A program made the position numbers and the translations under genes. 64,000 bases of DNA, from contig JADQBA010000035.1 of the NCBI GenBank assembly GCA_016903675.1, positions 3,349 to 67,348 on the forward strand. Direction: 5' to 3'. Below are positions 1 to 9,432 of the stretch, piece after piece; positions within the stretch are counted from its first letter, which is position 1, and each line of letters begins with the position of its first letter. This DNA comes from Stigonema ocellatum SAG 48.90 = DSM 106950. GTDB taxonomy: Bacteria; Cyanobacteriota; Cyanobacteriia; Cyanobacteriales; Nostocaceae. The notes under the pieces were generated by a model. It had not been told where the DNA came from. It made no database searches and worked only from the letters and a program-made list of their open reading frames with translations.

Positions 1-414
1 AGATGAAGAGTATATTCAGTGATGTGTGTGTTTTGCGAAAGACGCTGCTTGAAGAACAGCACTTACGTAAGAGGTTGTTTGAAAAGTTGTTGGCGGTATC
101 GAAGCACTTATTCAGGACTTACGCAAAAATTGCCAGAAACCTTGATTTATCGAACCGCCAAGACGCCAAGACCGCCAAGAATTGGTAGAGAGTGCGATCA
201 CCAACAACAAACTGTGCGGATGCGCCACGCACAACCAACATTAATGGTGAACTAAAAAGAGCAACTTGGGTTATTATATAGCATTCATCAAGTGATGTGC
301 ATTGCTACTTAGCTAAAAATTCAGACCAAACACTTAGTAAGCTACCAAACTGACTGCCCAGTTTGGGAGAATTCAGTTGTGTGCATGTTTTTCGTTCCTT
401 CATCTATCATAGTC
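1..414. other. Gene-free left edge with a repeat fragment
   Basis: No convincing gene is visible before the glycosyltransferase; the short open frames here have no recognisable composition or motif. At 114-125 lies AGGACTTACGCA, the terminal sequence of the element found complete at 10107-10336 and 50066-50290. It is followed by an AACCGCCAAGACGCCAAGACC stretch of the kind common in cyanobacterial spacers. This is probably a decayed repeat end rather than a regulatory region. Confidence 0.5.
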
Positions 415-1590
415 ATGACAAACATCCTTATCCAGGGATGGCGATCCATTCCCCATTCCTACTCCATTGTTAATCAATTTCAGTGTTTAGAACTACTAAA
501 GCGACCTGACGTCCAGATTTTTCATGAAGATTTGCCATTTTTTCAAAAAGATTGGCAATCAATCAATGGAATTTTTGATAAAACTGCTGAAATTGCACTG
601 CAAACTATTCCTCAGCCTTCTTCAAACCTGCAATTTGACGCAGTATTACGTATATGTTACCCATATAATCTTGAGGCATCTTCTGCACCAAAAACCTGTG
701 TGTTTGGTACTGCTGAAGTAGGCAATGTTACTCCTAATATGTTATCAAATCATTCCTCCCTTAGGGAAGCTCATAGTAGCTCAGATAGTATTATCATCAC
801 ACCTTCTCATTGGTCACGCTTAGGATTTATTAACAGTGGTGCTGATCCATCGCGTGTAGTTATAGTTCCCCATGGGTTTGATCCAAATATCTATAAACCT
901 TTAAGTGACGAGGAGCGGAATAAATTGCGTTCAGAATTGGGTTGGTCAGGCTTTATTTTTCTGAATGTCGGTTCACTGACTCCCAATAAAGGACTTCGTT
1001 TTTTATTGAATGCTTTTGCTGTAGTTATGGATAAATATCCTGATGCAAAATTAGTTTTTAAAGGCTTAGACTCTTTATATCCCTCTAAGGAGCTTTTAAT
1101 CAAAAATATTGAAGAATTGAAATATTTTGACACCGAAAAGATTATGCAACGGTTGATATATATTGGAGAAACAATACCCTTTTCTAAGGTTTCACAGTTG
1201 TATCAAGCTGCTGATGCTTATGTATCGCCTTATTTTACAGAAGGTTTTAATATGCCAGTTTTAGAGGCAATTGCTTGTGGATTGCCCGTGATCTGTACAA
1301 AAGGTGGACCGACGGATGATTTTACTACACAAGATTTTGCTCTATACATAGAGAGCAAACTTCAAGAATTCAAATTGGACGAGCATAACACTGGATTAAT
1401 GCTAGTCCCTGACATCAAACATTTAATTGAACTTATGACAGTAGTCATTGAACGTCGGGATTTCATCGCTCTAGCCCGGATTAATGGACCATTATTCGTA
1501 ACTGCAAGATTTACCTGGCAAAAAGTTATAGACCAACTGCTTAATGTACTCATACCGTCAGAAAAATTTACAATTATGACTAACGAGTAA
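415..1590 (+). CDS. GT4-family glycosyltransferase
   Basis: A cytosolic GT-B glycosyltransferase expected to move a sugar from a nucleotide donor to a glycan or lipid acceptor; donor and acceptor cannot be read from the sequence. The C-terminal half has the GT4 donor site: NVGSLTPNKG near residue 184 and the E-x7-E element EGFNMPVLEAIACGLPV from residue 276. VIVPHGFDP marks the domain linker. The frame is open from a GTG at 379, but ATG 415 begins a typical start (MTNILIQGW), so it is preferred; the protein is then 391 residues. Its neighbours are unrelated, so no operon role is suggested. The family is clear, the substrate unknown. Confidence 0.85.
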   Translation: MTNILIQGWRSIPHSYSIVNQFQCLELLKRPDVQIFHEDLPFFQKDWQSINGIFDKTAEIALQTIPQPSSNLQFDAVLRICYPYNLEASSAPKTCVFGTAEVGNVTPNMLSNHSSLREAHSSSDSIIITPSHWSRLGFINSGADPSRVVIVPHGFDPNIYKPLSDEERNKLRSELGWSGFIFLNVGSLTPNKGLRFLLNAFAVVMDKYPDAKLVFKGLDSLYPSKELLIKNIEELKYFDTEKIMQRLIYIGETIPFSKVSQLYQAADAYVSPYFTEGFNMPVLEAIACGLPVICTKGGPTDDFTTQDFALYIESKLQEFKLDEHNTGLMLVPDIKHLIELMTVVIERRDFIALARINGPLFVTARFTWQKVIDQLLNVLIPSEKFTIMTNE

Positions 1591-1652
1591 TTTTCATAGG
1601 GTGGTTGGAATTAACAACTCCCTAGGGCATAATAAACAGGGTAGGCTGAAAA

Positions 1653-1976
1653 GTGTCAAAATCCGCTCACCTAATGTATAATCCTATACCTAATTCAGAT
1701 AAAATCCGTGTTCATGTCATCGTTTCAGGGAAAGTCCAAGGGGTAGGCTATCGCTATGCCACTGTGGATACAGCTAGCCAATTAGGATTAAGTGGTTGGG
1801 CGCGAAATCTCCCAGATAGTCGCGTGGAAGCAGTCTTTGAAGGTAGACGTGAGATTGTGGAAGAAATGATTCGTTGGTGCTACCAAGGACCACCTGCTGC
1901 TATGGTTAAAGAGGTTGTGGTAAAGTACGAGGACGCGGAAGGGTTGCGGGGATTTGAAGTTAGGGTTTTTGAATAG
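1653..1976 (+). CDS. acyP: Acylphosphatase
   Basis: A small cytosolic hydrolase of acyl-phosphate bonds. The acylphosphatase core is clear: VIVSGKVQGVGYRYATVD carries the phosphate-binding loop and catalytic Arg (GYR), and GWARNLPD carries the catalytic Asn, followed by VEAVFEGRREIVEEMI. The frame can start at GTG 1653 (107 residues) or ATG 1674 (100 residues). Family members are about 90 residues, so ATG 1674 is the more likely start. It sits 62 bases after the glycosyltransferase stop and before a repeat element, and appears to be a stand-alone gene. Confidence 0.9.
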   Translation: MSKSAHLMYNPIPNSDKIRVHVIVSGKVQGVGYRYATVDTASQLGLSGWARNLPDSRVEAVFEGRREIVEEMIRWCYQGPPAAMVKEVVVKYEDAEGLRGFEVRVFE

Positions 1977-2004
1977 AACGAACCATAGAGAAGCTGCGGA
2001 ATGC

Positions 2005-2161
2005 AGAGGACAGAGGGGACAAGGGGGACTAGCCGCTACGCGGAAATTCACGCATTCACGCATTCAAAAGTCAAAACTTAAAACACTTTTGACTTTTGAC
2101 TTTTGACTTTTGACTTCCCCGAAGGGGTGGGGGTGTTTGTAATTCCTGGGCAGATTGCTAT
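2005..2161. repeat. Interspersed element with GACTTTT repeats, copy 1
   Basis: This spacer carries GGACAAGGGGGACTAGCCGC, then CTACGCGGAAATTCA, a run of CAAAAGTCAAAA / GACTTTTGACTTTT inverted heptamers, CCCCGAAGGGGTGGGGGTG, and ends at ATTGCTATAT. The same string of blocks occurs in reverse complement at about 35251-35404. It is a dispersed, hairpin-forming element. Its end abuts the P450 start codon at 2162, so it may supply that gene's 5' leader. Confidence 0.75.
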
Positions 2162-3478
2162 ATGACGATACCTTTAATACAAACGTTGCAATTGATTGGG
2201 AATCCGACGAGGTTTCTGGAGGGGTGCGCTGCTAGGTATGGTGACACTTTTACGGTGCGGGTGTTGGGGTTGAATTCACCGCCAGTGGTGTTTTTTAGGA
2301 GTCCTGAGGCGATGGCTGATTGTTTTGCGGTTCCAGCGAAAGAGTTGGATTTTAAGAAGGCAACTCATGTATTTCAACCGTTGTTTGGGGAGAATTCCAT
2401 TGTATTGCTTGAAGGGCGATCGCACCATCTTCAACGACAGTTATTGATGCCGACTTTTCATGGCGATCGCCTGAAAGCTTACGGACAATTAATTTGTCAA
2501 ATTACTCAAGAAGTTACCCGAAGTTGGACAGCAGGTTCATCGATTTCTATGCAGCAAGTGATGCCAGATATCACTTTGCAAATTATCTTACAAGTGGTGT
2601 TTGGTATGAGTCCTGGTGTACGTTACCAACAATTAAAAGAACTGTTGAGTTCACTGTTAGAAGATGTAACAAAACCTTGGTATTCCAGCTTGTTTTTCTT
2701 TCCGCCACTGCAAAAAGATTTGGGTGCTTGGAGTCCTTGGGGACAGTTTCTCCGACGGCGAGAGGAAATTGACCAACTTATCTATAGAGAGATTTATGAA
2801 CGGCGTTTGTTAAATGATGGTTCCCGTACAGATATTCTGAGTCTGCTGATGTCGGCGTGTGATGAAGATGGACAGCAGATGACTGATATGGAGTTACGCG
2901 ATCAATTGGTTTCTCTGTTGCTTTTAGGTTACGAAACGACTGCCGCTGTTTTGGCTTGGGTATTTTATTTAATTCACTTCCACCCTGAGGTAAAATATCG
3001 GCTAATGCAAGAATTAGATGGTTTGGGAACTCAACTAAATCCTGATGATATTTCTCAACTACCTTACCTGACTGCTGTCTGCCAAGAAACACTAAGAATT
3101 CATCCTATTGCTTTAATTTGCACTCCGCGAATGGTGAAAGATACAGTAGAAATTGCAGGTGATAAGTTTACATCTGGAACAGTTTTAGTACCATGCATTT
3201 ATTTAGCACATCGTCGGGTCGAAACCTATCCAGAACCAGAAAACTTTAAACCAGAAAGATTTATCAACCAAAAATTTTCATCTCATGAATATTTGCCCTT
3301 CGGCGGTGGTTATCGTGGTTGTATTGGCGCGGCATTTTCAATGTATGAAATGAAATTAGTACTAGCTACAATTATGTCACAGTTTCAACTAGCCCTTGCT
3401 GATTCTCATCCTGTGCATCCGGTACGCCGTGGAATTACCATTGTTCCCTCTGGTGGTGTGCGGATGGTTGTGAGTTAG
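2162..3478 (+). CDS. Cytochrome P450, CYP110-like
   Basis: A heme monooxygenase whose overall pattern resembles the cyanobacterial CYP110 group (N-terminal RFLEGCAARYGDTFTVRVLG, RQLLMPTFHGDRLKAYGQ), some members of which act on fatty acids or terpenes. The oxygen-binding I-helix is LLGYETTAA near residue 256, ExxR is ETLR near residue 308, and the heme loop is PFGGGYRGCIGAAF with Cys 387. There is no membrane anchor, so it should be soluble. The length of 438 is normal for the family. It is followed by an array of GGGGAGT heptamers. The next genes include a carotenoid ketolase, but a shared pathway is only a guess. Confidence 0.92.
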   Translation: MTIPLIQTLQLIGNPTRFLEGCAARYGDTFTVRVLGLNSPPVVFFRSPEAMADCFAVPAKELDFKKATHVFQPLFGENSIVLLEGRSHHLQRQLLMPTFHGDRLKAYGQLICQITQEVTRSWTAGSSISMQQVMPDITLQIILQVVFGMSPGVRYQQLKELLSSLLEDVTKPWYSSLFFFPPLQKDLGAWSPWGQFLRRREEIDQLIYREIYERRLLNDGSRTDILSLLMSACDEDGQQMTDMELRDQLVSLLLLGYETTAAVLAWVFYLIHFHPEVKYRLMQELDGLGTQLNPDDISQLPYLTAVCQETLRIHPIALICTPRMVKDTVEIAGDKFTSGTVLVPCIYLAHRRVETYPEPENFKPERFINQKFSSHEYLPFGGGYRGCIGAAFSMYEMKLVLATIMSQFQLALADSHPVHPVRRGITIVPSGGVRMVVS

Positions 3479-3535
3479 GAGTGGGGAGTGGGGAGTGGGG
3501 AGTGGGGAGTGGGGAGTGGAAATGGGGAGTGGAGG
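3479..3535. repeat. GGGGAGT minisatellite
   Basis: Seven-base units GGGGAGT repeated about six times directly after the P450 stop codon. It is one locus of the heptamer family scattered through this window. The purine-rich strand carries regularly spaced G4 runs. Confidence 0.9.
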
Positions 3536-3651
3536 GTTTATAATTTTAAGTTAAGGGTGCCACCAATTTGTATATTTCGTTATGTAGATACGCTGCTTAT
3601 TGTTCAGTGTCTATAGTAAGAGGTGATAGGATACGAGAAGATGATTAATGT

Positions 3652-4389
3652 ATGGTAAAGGAGCAACGGGTAGAGGCGCAACTGCTTTCGCAGGAAGCTG
3701 AAAGGAGAGTATCTGACCAACTTGATAAAGTAGAAAAAATAAACTTAGATGTGCAAACTGACCTGCTGAAAATAGTTCAGGGACAGGCTGATGGGATTTC
3801 CTTTGCAGGTGAGGGATTGGTCATGAAAGGCATCCGCGTGCAGGAAATAAAACTGCAAACAGATAGTGTCGGCATTAATCCTTTTAGCGCTCTTTTTGGT
3901 CAAATTGAACTGAATCAGCCAGTAAATGCCAGTGCTCGTATTGTACTGACAGAAGTAGATATTAACCGCGCCTTGACCTCGGATTATCTCCGCAGCCTGA
4001 TGCAGAACTTTGATTTTAATGTAAGAGGCGAAATGGTGAGTTTGCAGCTTCAAGAGATACAAATTCACCTACCAGGCGGTGGCAAAATGGAATTCACAGG
4101 CAAAGTGTTCTTACAAGAAAAAGGCATAACTCGCCCGTTGGGTTTTACGGCGAGAGTTCGCCCCCGCACTCAGCCGCAACCTATAATGATCGAAAGTTTT
4201 AACTGTACTCAAGGTGAGGATATTTCAGTAGATGTAATTGTTGGCTTAATGCACAAGGTAAAGGAACTTGTTAATTTACCACATTTTGAGTTCGACGATA
4301 TGGCACTCCGCATTAAAAATCTGGAGGTGCAACAGGGCAAGTTAATACTTTTGGCAGATGCTCAGGTGAGACAAATACCTTCGACTTGA
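3652..4389 (+). CDS. DUF2993 (LmeA-like) protein
   Basis: A 245-residue protein of the DUF2993/LmeA type. In mycobacteria LmeA is a periplasmic phospholipid-binding protein; in cyanobacteria the role is unknown. The family pattern is visible: QEAERRVSDQLDKVEKINLDV at the N-terminus, repeated amphipathic beta segments, ARIVLTEVDINRALTSDYL near residue 100, and a second strand-rich half ending VQQGKLILLADAQV. I see no signal peptide from ATG 3652. It is preceded by a spacer of about 170 bases containing a minisatellite and followed by crtO. Family assignment is good; function is not known. Confidence 0.75.
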   Translation: MVKEQRVEAQLLSQEAERRVSDQLDKVEKINLDVQTDLLKIVQGQADGISFAGEGLVMKGIRVQEIKLQTDSVGINPFSALFGQIELNQPVNASARIVLTEVDINRALTSDYLRSLMQNFDFNVRGEMVSLQLQEIQIHLPGGGKMEFTGKVFLQEKGITRPLGFTARVRPRTQPQPIMIESFNCTQGEDISVDVIVGLMHKVKELVNLPHFEFDDMALRIKNLEVQQGKLILLADAQVRQIPST

Positions 4390-4537
4390 ATAAGGGAGTT
4401 GGGAGTAGGTAGGGGCGGGGTAACCCCACCCGAACGTCCGTGGGGAAAAATAATTTTCATTGTTCTAACTGCCGAATGATATATTGTTTTGCAGTTTTTG
4501 TAATATTGAGGTGCTACCATATTTAAATACTTCAACT

Positions 4538-6232
4538 ATGCAAGTGTATGATGTTGTCATTATTGGAGCAGGACACAATGGGTTGGTATGTGCTGCTTAT
4601 TTACTGAAAGCTGGCTACAGTGTTTTGCTACTAGAAAAGCGTTCTGTCCCTGGTGGTGCAGCAACAACTGAGGAATGTTTGCCAAAAGAAGCTCCTGGAT
4701 TTAAGTTTAACTTGTGTGCTATTGACCATGAGTTTATTCACCTCGGACCAGTTGTTGAAGAATTAGAACTGGAAAAATACGGCTTGAAATATTTGGAGTG
4801 CGATCCAGTTGTTTTTTGCCCACACCCTGACGGTTCGTATTTCTTAGGTCATAAATCTGTGGAAAAAACCTGTGCAGAAATTGCCCGTTATAATGAGCGT
4901 GATGCTAAAAAATACGCAGAATTTACAGACTACTGGCAGCGGGCCCTTGGTGCAATGATTCCCATGTTTAACGCGCCACCAAAGTCAGTTTTAGATATTC
5001 TTGGCAACTACGACATTGCAAAGTTGAAAGATTTATTTTCAGTCATTGGTTCACCATCCAAGACGCTGGACTTTATTCGCAATATGCTAACCAGCGCTGA
5101 GGATATTCTTAACGAGTGGTTTGACTCAGAATTTCTTAAAGCACCAATGGCAAGACTAGCAGCCGAACTCGGTGCGCCGCCTTCACAAAAAACTCTTGCC
5201 ATTGGTGCAATTATGATGGCAATGCGTCATAATCCAGGTATGGCAAGACCGCGTGGTGGTACTGGTGCACTGGTGCAAGGGTTAGTGAATTTGGTGACAA
5301 GTAAAGGCGGTGTCATTCTGACGGACCAGCATGTTGAAAAAGTATTGGTTGATAATGGTTGTGCGGTAGGTGTGCGGGTTGCAAATGGCACCGAGTATCG
5401 GGCTAAGTACGGGGTGATCTCAAATATTGATGCTAAACGGCTATTTTTGCAATTGATGGATAGTAGTGATGTTGATGCTGCTGATCCAAATTTGCGGGAA
5501 AGATTAGAACGTCGTATTGTTAACAACAACGAAACCATTCTCAAAATTGACTTAGCTTTAAACGAACCGCTGCGCTTTGAACACCACGAACATAAGGATG
5601 AATATCTCATTGGATCTGTGTTGATTGCAGATTCTATTGCTCATGTGGAACAGGCACATAGTAAATGTACCTTAGGAGAGATACCAGATTCTGATCCATC
5701 TATGTATTTGGTAGTGCCGACAATGCTAGATCCGTCCATGGCGCCACCTGGTAAGCATACCGCGTGGATTGAGTTTTTTGCTCCGTATCAGATTGCGGGT
5801 GCAGAGGGTACGGGTTTGAAGGGTACGGGGTGGACTGATGAACTCAAGCACAAAGTTGCAGACAGGGTGATTGATAAACTAGCAGATTATGCACCAAATG
5901 TCAAGAGTGCAGCGATCGCTCGCCATGTAGAAAGTCCGGCAGAACTGGGAGAAAGATTGGGTGCGTACAAGGGGAATTATTACCATATCGATATGACGTT
6001 GGATCAGATGGTGTTTTTCCGTCCTTTGCCAGAGTTGGCAAATTACAAAACACCCATTGAGGGTTTATTTCTTACAGGTGCTGGAACTCATCCAGGTGGT
6101 TCCATTTCCGGAATGCCAGGACGTAACTGTGCACGGATATTTTTGCAGGCAAAACACCCAATCGCCCAGACTCTGAAAGATGCACGGGATTCCATTAAAT
6201 CAACAGTTGAGTCGGTGTTTAAGATTAATTAG
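4538..6232 (+). CDS. crtO: CrtO-type beta-carotene ketolase
   Basis: FAD-dependent 4-ketolase of the phytoene-desaturase superfamily, converting beta-carotene to echinenone and possibly canthaxanthin. The dinucleotide fold is at the start (VVIIGAGHNGLVCAAYLL, then LLEKRSVPGGAATTEE). The family C-terminal FAD signature GLFLTGAGTHPGGSISGMPG is followed by RNCARIFL. From memory it is very close to Synechocystis CrtO throughout, including the NEWFDSE and GAPPSQK segments. The frame opens at 4484, but ATG 4538 (MQVYDVVIIG) fits the family; the protein is then 564 residues. It is monocistronic, convergent with the histidine kinase downstream. A carotenoid isomerase or another desaturase is less likely. 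Confidence 0.9.
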   Translation: MQVYDVVIIGAGHNGLVCAAYLLKAGYSVLLLEKRSVPGGAATTEECLPKEAPGFKFNLCAIDHEFIHLGPVVEELELEKYGLKYLECDPVVFCPHPDGSYFLGHKSVEKTCAEIARYNERDAKKYAEFTDYWQRALGAMIPMFNAPPKSVLDILGNYDIAKLKDLFSVIGSPSKTLDFIRNMLTSAEDILNEWFDSEFLKAPMARLAAELGAPPSQKTLAIGAIMMAMRHNPGMARPRGGTGALVQGLVNLVTSKGGVILTDQHVEKVLVDNGCAVGVRVANGTEYRAKYGVISNIDAKRLFLQLMDSSDVDAADPNLRERLERRIVNNNETILKIDLALNEPLRFEHHEHKDEYLIGSVLIADSIAHVEQAHSKCTLGEIPDSDPSMYLVVPTMLDPSMAPPGKHTAWIEFFAPYQIAGAEGTGLKGTGWTDELKHKVADRVIDKLADYAPNVKSAAIARHVESPAELGERLGAYKGNYYHIDMTLDQMVFFRPLPELANYKTPIEGLFLTGAGTHPGGSISGMPGRNCARIFLQAKHPIAQTLKDARDSIKSTVESVFKIN

Positions 6233-6251
6233 CTGTTGCACGTTGATATTG

Positions 6252-7724
6252 CTACATTGCCTTCACCCCAGAAAGTGCTGGATTTTCCCTATTCTGATGG
6301 GTTATGGGAATCTCGATAATGAACTCGGTTCCTTCACCGGGTGCGGAGATGCACGAAATTTTTCCTCCGTGTTTCTCCACCACAATTTGGTGAGAGATAG
6401 ATAAACCAATTCCTGTACCTTTACCCACTGGTTTGGTAGTAAAGAAGGGGTTAAATAATTTGCAGCGTACTTCTTCGGTCATTCCAGGACCATTGTCGAT
6501 AATGTGAATAGCAACTTGCAAATTGTCTATGACTTCTGTGCGAATGCGAATACAGGGAGTAGGGATAGCCTGGGGTTTTAACCCCAGGACGGAGTGGGGA
6601 GTGGGGGATTTTCCACTCCCCACTCCCCACTCACCACTCCCTATTCTGTCTTCAATCGCATCAATACTATTAGCCAAAATATTCATAAACACTTGGTTGA
6701 GTAGCCCAAGAAAACACTCCACAGGGGGTAAGTTGCCATACTCTTTGATAATCTCAATTGTGGGTCTATGAGGTTGAGCTTTTAGCCGATGCTGTAAAAT
6801 CATGAGTGTGCTGTCTAGCCCTTCGTGAATGTCTGCTGGTTGCATTTCCATTGCATCCACGCGGGAGAAGTTACTCATGGTGCGCACAATGTCACTGATG
6901 CGCTTTGCTCCTATCTTCATCGAGTGTAATGTTTTTGGCAAGTCTTCGCTTAAAAATTCTAAGTCAATGGCATCTATTTGATTTTCAATCTCATTCACAG
7001 GGTTGGGATAATACTGTTGGTAAAGATGGATCAGGTGCAGTAAATCATGGCTATAACTGCTGGCGTGGTCCATATTGCCCTTGATGAAATTGACGGGGTT
7101 GTTAATTTCATGGGCAATACCAGCCACCATTTGTCCCAAACTGGACATTTTTTGGCTTTGCACAAGTTGCAGTTGGGTATTTTGCAGTTGGTGTAAAGCT
7201 GCTTCTAGCTGAGTTGCTTTTTCTCGTTCTCGTGCTTTTGATTGTTGTAAATCTTTGTAAAGACTGGCATTTTCAATGGAAATAGAAATTTGGGCACAAA
7301 GAAGGGATAACACTTGCAGGCGATCGCGTGTAAACGCACCTACCAAGGAGCGATTTTCCTGATAAAGAATTCCTGTCAGCTTGCCTTGATAAATGACAGG
7401 CATTGCTAAAATTGACTTTGGTCTATGTTCCACAATGTAGCGATCGCTTGTAAACAATCCCTCATTTGTCGCATCATTTAAAACCACCGACTCCCCAGTT
7501 GTTTGCACATAGTTAATCACCGAAACTGGCAAATCTGGGCACTCATCAATGTTGACAAAAGGTAGAACAATGAGCTTCTCTGGTTCAACGGTTGACTCAG
7601 CTGCTAAAAATAAGTAGCCTGATTTTTCCAAAAACAGCAGACCTTTTTGCGATCCTGCATTTTCCATAACAATTTGCATTAAATTATGCAGCAACTTCTC
7701 AAAAATTAGTTTTTGTGTAATCAT
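6252..7724 (-). CDS. GAF-domain histidine kinase with repeat insertion
   Basis: A cytosolic sensor kinase. A GAF domain occupies roughly residues 10-165 (ILAMPVIYQGKLTGILYQEN), followed by a coiled coil. The phosphoacceptor is in GIAHEINNPVNFIKGN, the N box in NILANSIDAIED, and the G boxes are DNGPGMTEE and GKGTGIGLSISHQIV. The N-terminus looks clipped: there is hardly any sequence before GAF, whereas relatives are often preceded by a Ser/Thr kinase-AAA module. Between N box and G1 box there are 30 extra residues rich in Gly, Ser and Pro, translated from the interspersed repeat at 6555-6644. No response regulator is adjacent. Confidence 0.88.
   Translation of the reverse strand: MITQKLIFEKLLHNLMQIVMENAGSQKGLLFLEKSGYLFLAAESTVEPEKLIVLPFVNIDECPDLPVSVINYVQTTGESVVLNDATNEGLFTSDRYIVEHRPKSILAMPVIYQGKLTGILYQENRSLVGAFTRDRLQVLSLLCAQISISIENASLYKDLQQSKAREREKATQLEAALHQLQNTQLQLVQSQKMSSLGQMVAGIAHEINNPVNFIKGNMDHASSYSHDLLHLIHLYQQYYPNPVNEIENQIDAIDLEFLSEDLPKTLHSMKIGAKRISDIVRTMSNFSRVDAMEMQPADIHEGLDSTLMILQHRLKAQPHRPTIEIIKEYGNLPPVECFLGLLNQVFMNILANSIDAIEDRIGSGEWGVGSGKSPTPHSVLGLKPQAIPTPCIRIRTEVIDNLQVAIHIIDNGPGMTEEVRCKLFNPFFTTKPVGKGTGIGLSISHQIVVEKHGGKISCISAPGEGTEFIIEIPITHQNRENPALSGVKAM
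6555..6644 (-). repeat. In-frame repeat insertion inside a kinase ATPase domain
   Basis: Exactly 90 bases made of a GGGGAGT-type array, its complement, and the palindrome CCTGGGGTTTTAACCCCAGG. It lies within the histidine kinase frame and encodes a stretch beginning IGSGEWGVGSGK and ending AIPTP, between the N and G1 boxes. Its length is a multiple of three and it has no stop in the sense frame. It falls in a loop that varies in the HATPase fold, so the enzyme may still work. Confidence 0.85.
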
Positions 7725-8193
7725 TGTAAATCTTTAACGATCTTAAATAGAATGTGGCTTTATATGTTATATGCGCTATGGACGGTGAATGTGTGACACC
7801 GATCACATTGCATACATTAATAACCAAAAAAAAATCACTTCAGTAATTACACGCAAATATTTAGTGATTTCTGGGTAGGTCTGAACAAACAAAAGCTAAC
7901 ATAACCATATAAGTATATTTATTTAGTAAATAAAAACACACGTCATCATGCATCTGATGTGGGCGGCTGCTTCCTCCTAGCAGCCCACACAATCAAAAAT
8001 ATTTCATGCATCCTAGTAGTCTGGCAACCTTCGAGAAGCTTGGTTTATAATGATTTTTTCGTAGTAAGGACTTTAGTCCTCGTATTTTTGAGGACTCAGG
8101 ACTACTACAAACCCGTCCATTCATCTTGGCTACTCACTTTCATAATTCATAATTCATAATTGTAATAAAGGTGCTGTAGGCAATGCTGGAACC
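7725..8193. other. Divergent intergenic region with a MITE-like element
   Basis: Spacer between the divergently transcribed histidine kinase and saccharopine-dehydrogenase-like gene. The kinase-proximal part (7725-7960) is AT-rich and presumably holds its promoter, but I cannot name a motif with confidence. GTGGGCGGCTGC...GCAGCCCAC at about 7959-7989 forms a hairpin. The rest is the repeat at 8012-8133 followed by short ATAATTCAT repeats at 8141-8160. Confidence 0.5.
8012..8133 (+). mobile_element. MITE-like element with TAGTAGTCTGGCAA end, copy 1
   Basis: A non-coding element starting CCTAGTAGTCTGGCAACC, containing AAGCTTGGTTTATAATGATT, and a large palindrome in which GTAGTAAGGACTTTAGTCCTC pairs with GAGGACTCAGGACTACTAC. 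An inverted copy sits at 11918-12044. Such short palindromic non-coding elements are usually moved in trans by a transposase; no source transposase is present here. Confidence 0.8.
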
Positions 8194-9285
8194 ATGACAG
8201 AACGGGTTTTGATTCTTGGAGGGCGGGGACGGATCGGTAGTAGTGTTGCCCAGGATCTTGTTACCCACACACAGGCGCAAATTACTATCACTGGGCGCAC
8301 CGCAGACAGTGGAACCCATCATCCGCGAATTTCATTTTTGGTGTTGGACTTAGCGGAGTTTGACAAATTACGGGAGGCGATCGCCTCTGTTAACCTTGTC
8401 ATTCACTGCGCTGGTCCCTTTCACTACCGAGACGCCAATGTTCTCAAAATCTGCATTGAACAAGGTGTTAACTATATAGATGTCAGCGACCACCGTTCTT
8501 TTACCACCAAGGCTCTACATTATTATGATGCAGCCGTGGCAGCGGGTGTCACGGCCATTGTTAACACTGGCATCTTTCCTGGCATTTCTAACAGTATGGT
8601 ACATCAGGGTGTTGAGGAATTCGATGTACCGAAAAAAATTCATCTGAGTTATTTGGTGTCTGGTTCTGGTGGTGCTGGCGTTACTGTGATGCGCACAACC
8701 TTTCTAGGATTGCAAAATCCTTTTGATGCTTGGATTGATGGTCAATGGCAAGCAGTGAAGCCTTATAGTCAGCGCGAAATTATTGACTTTCCATCCCCAT
8801 ACAGACACACTGGAGTTTACTGGTTTGATATGCCAGAAACATTTACACTGCCTCACGCCTTTCCAGAAGTTAAAACTGTCATTACCAAGTTTGGCTCAGT
8901 TCCTGATTTTTACAACCATCTGACTTGGATAGCTGCTCACGTTTTTCCTAAGTGGTTAATGCAGCAGCGAGGCGCTATTGAATTTTTGGCTCATGTCAGC
9001 CATTTTATGACTGATGTAACGAATCGATTTAGTGGTATTGGGGTTGTAGTGCGATCGGAAATTACTGGGCAAAAAGACGGTCAAACAGCCATTTATTGTT
9101 CAACCTTGGTACATGAAAATACAGCAGCAGCTTCTGGCTGTGGTACCGGTAGCATTGCCCAATTTTTGCTGGAGGGTAAACTCAACAAACCAGGAGTGTG
9201 GACTGTTGAACAAGCTTTGCCAACAGATTTATTTACACAAGCAATGCACAGCAGAGGCATTAAGATTAACCACAATTGGTTGTAG
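8194..9285 (+). CDS. Saccharopine dehydrogenase-like NAD(P) oxidoreductase
   Basis: A Rossmann-fold protein of the saccharopine dehydrogenase family (363 residues). The dinucleotide loop is MTERVLILGGRGRIGSSVAQ. It is followed by LREAIASVNLVIHCAGPFHYRDANVL and the GVNYIDVSDHRSF segment, both typical of the family. Cyanobacterial members are mostly uncharacterised and the substrate is unknown. ATG 8194 lies 32 bases after a repeat-rich stretch. The gene lies alone inside the interval bounded by two inverted copies of a MITE-like element. Confidence 0.8.
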   Translation: MTERVLILGGRGRIGSSVAQDLVTHTQAQITITGRTADSGTHHPRISFLVLDLAEFDKLREAIASVNLVIHCAGPFHYRDANVLKICIEQGVNYIDVSDHRSFTTKALHYYDAAVAAGVTAIVNTGIFPGISNSMVHQGVEEFDVPKKIHLSYLVSGSGGAGVTVMRTTFLGLQNPFDAWIDGQWQAVKPYSQREIIDFPSPYRHTGVYWFDMPETFTLPHAFPEVKTVITKFGSVPDFYNHLTWIAAHVFPKWLMQQRGAIEFLAHVSHFMTDVTNRFSGIGVVVRSEITGQKDGQTAIYCSTLVHENTAAASGCGTGSIAQFLLEGKLNKPGVWTVEQALPTDLFTQAMHSRGIKINHNWL

Positions 9286-9432
9286 CAGTAGCAAAAAATA
9301 AATTTATATATCTTCTGATAGAAGCTACAGGTATGTCATCTAATGTAGGGTGGGCACTGCCCACCGCAATACAGTTCGGTTAGGGAAGTTTCTTCAGAAA
9401 AGCTCAAAACACAAAATCAGGAGGGTTTTTTC

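Noticed and set aside
3..255. Two overlapping 61- and 78-codon frames at the left edge
   Set aside because: They overlap in different frames, lack ribosome-binding sites and cross repeat-like sequence (AACCGCCAAGACGCC).
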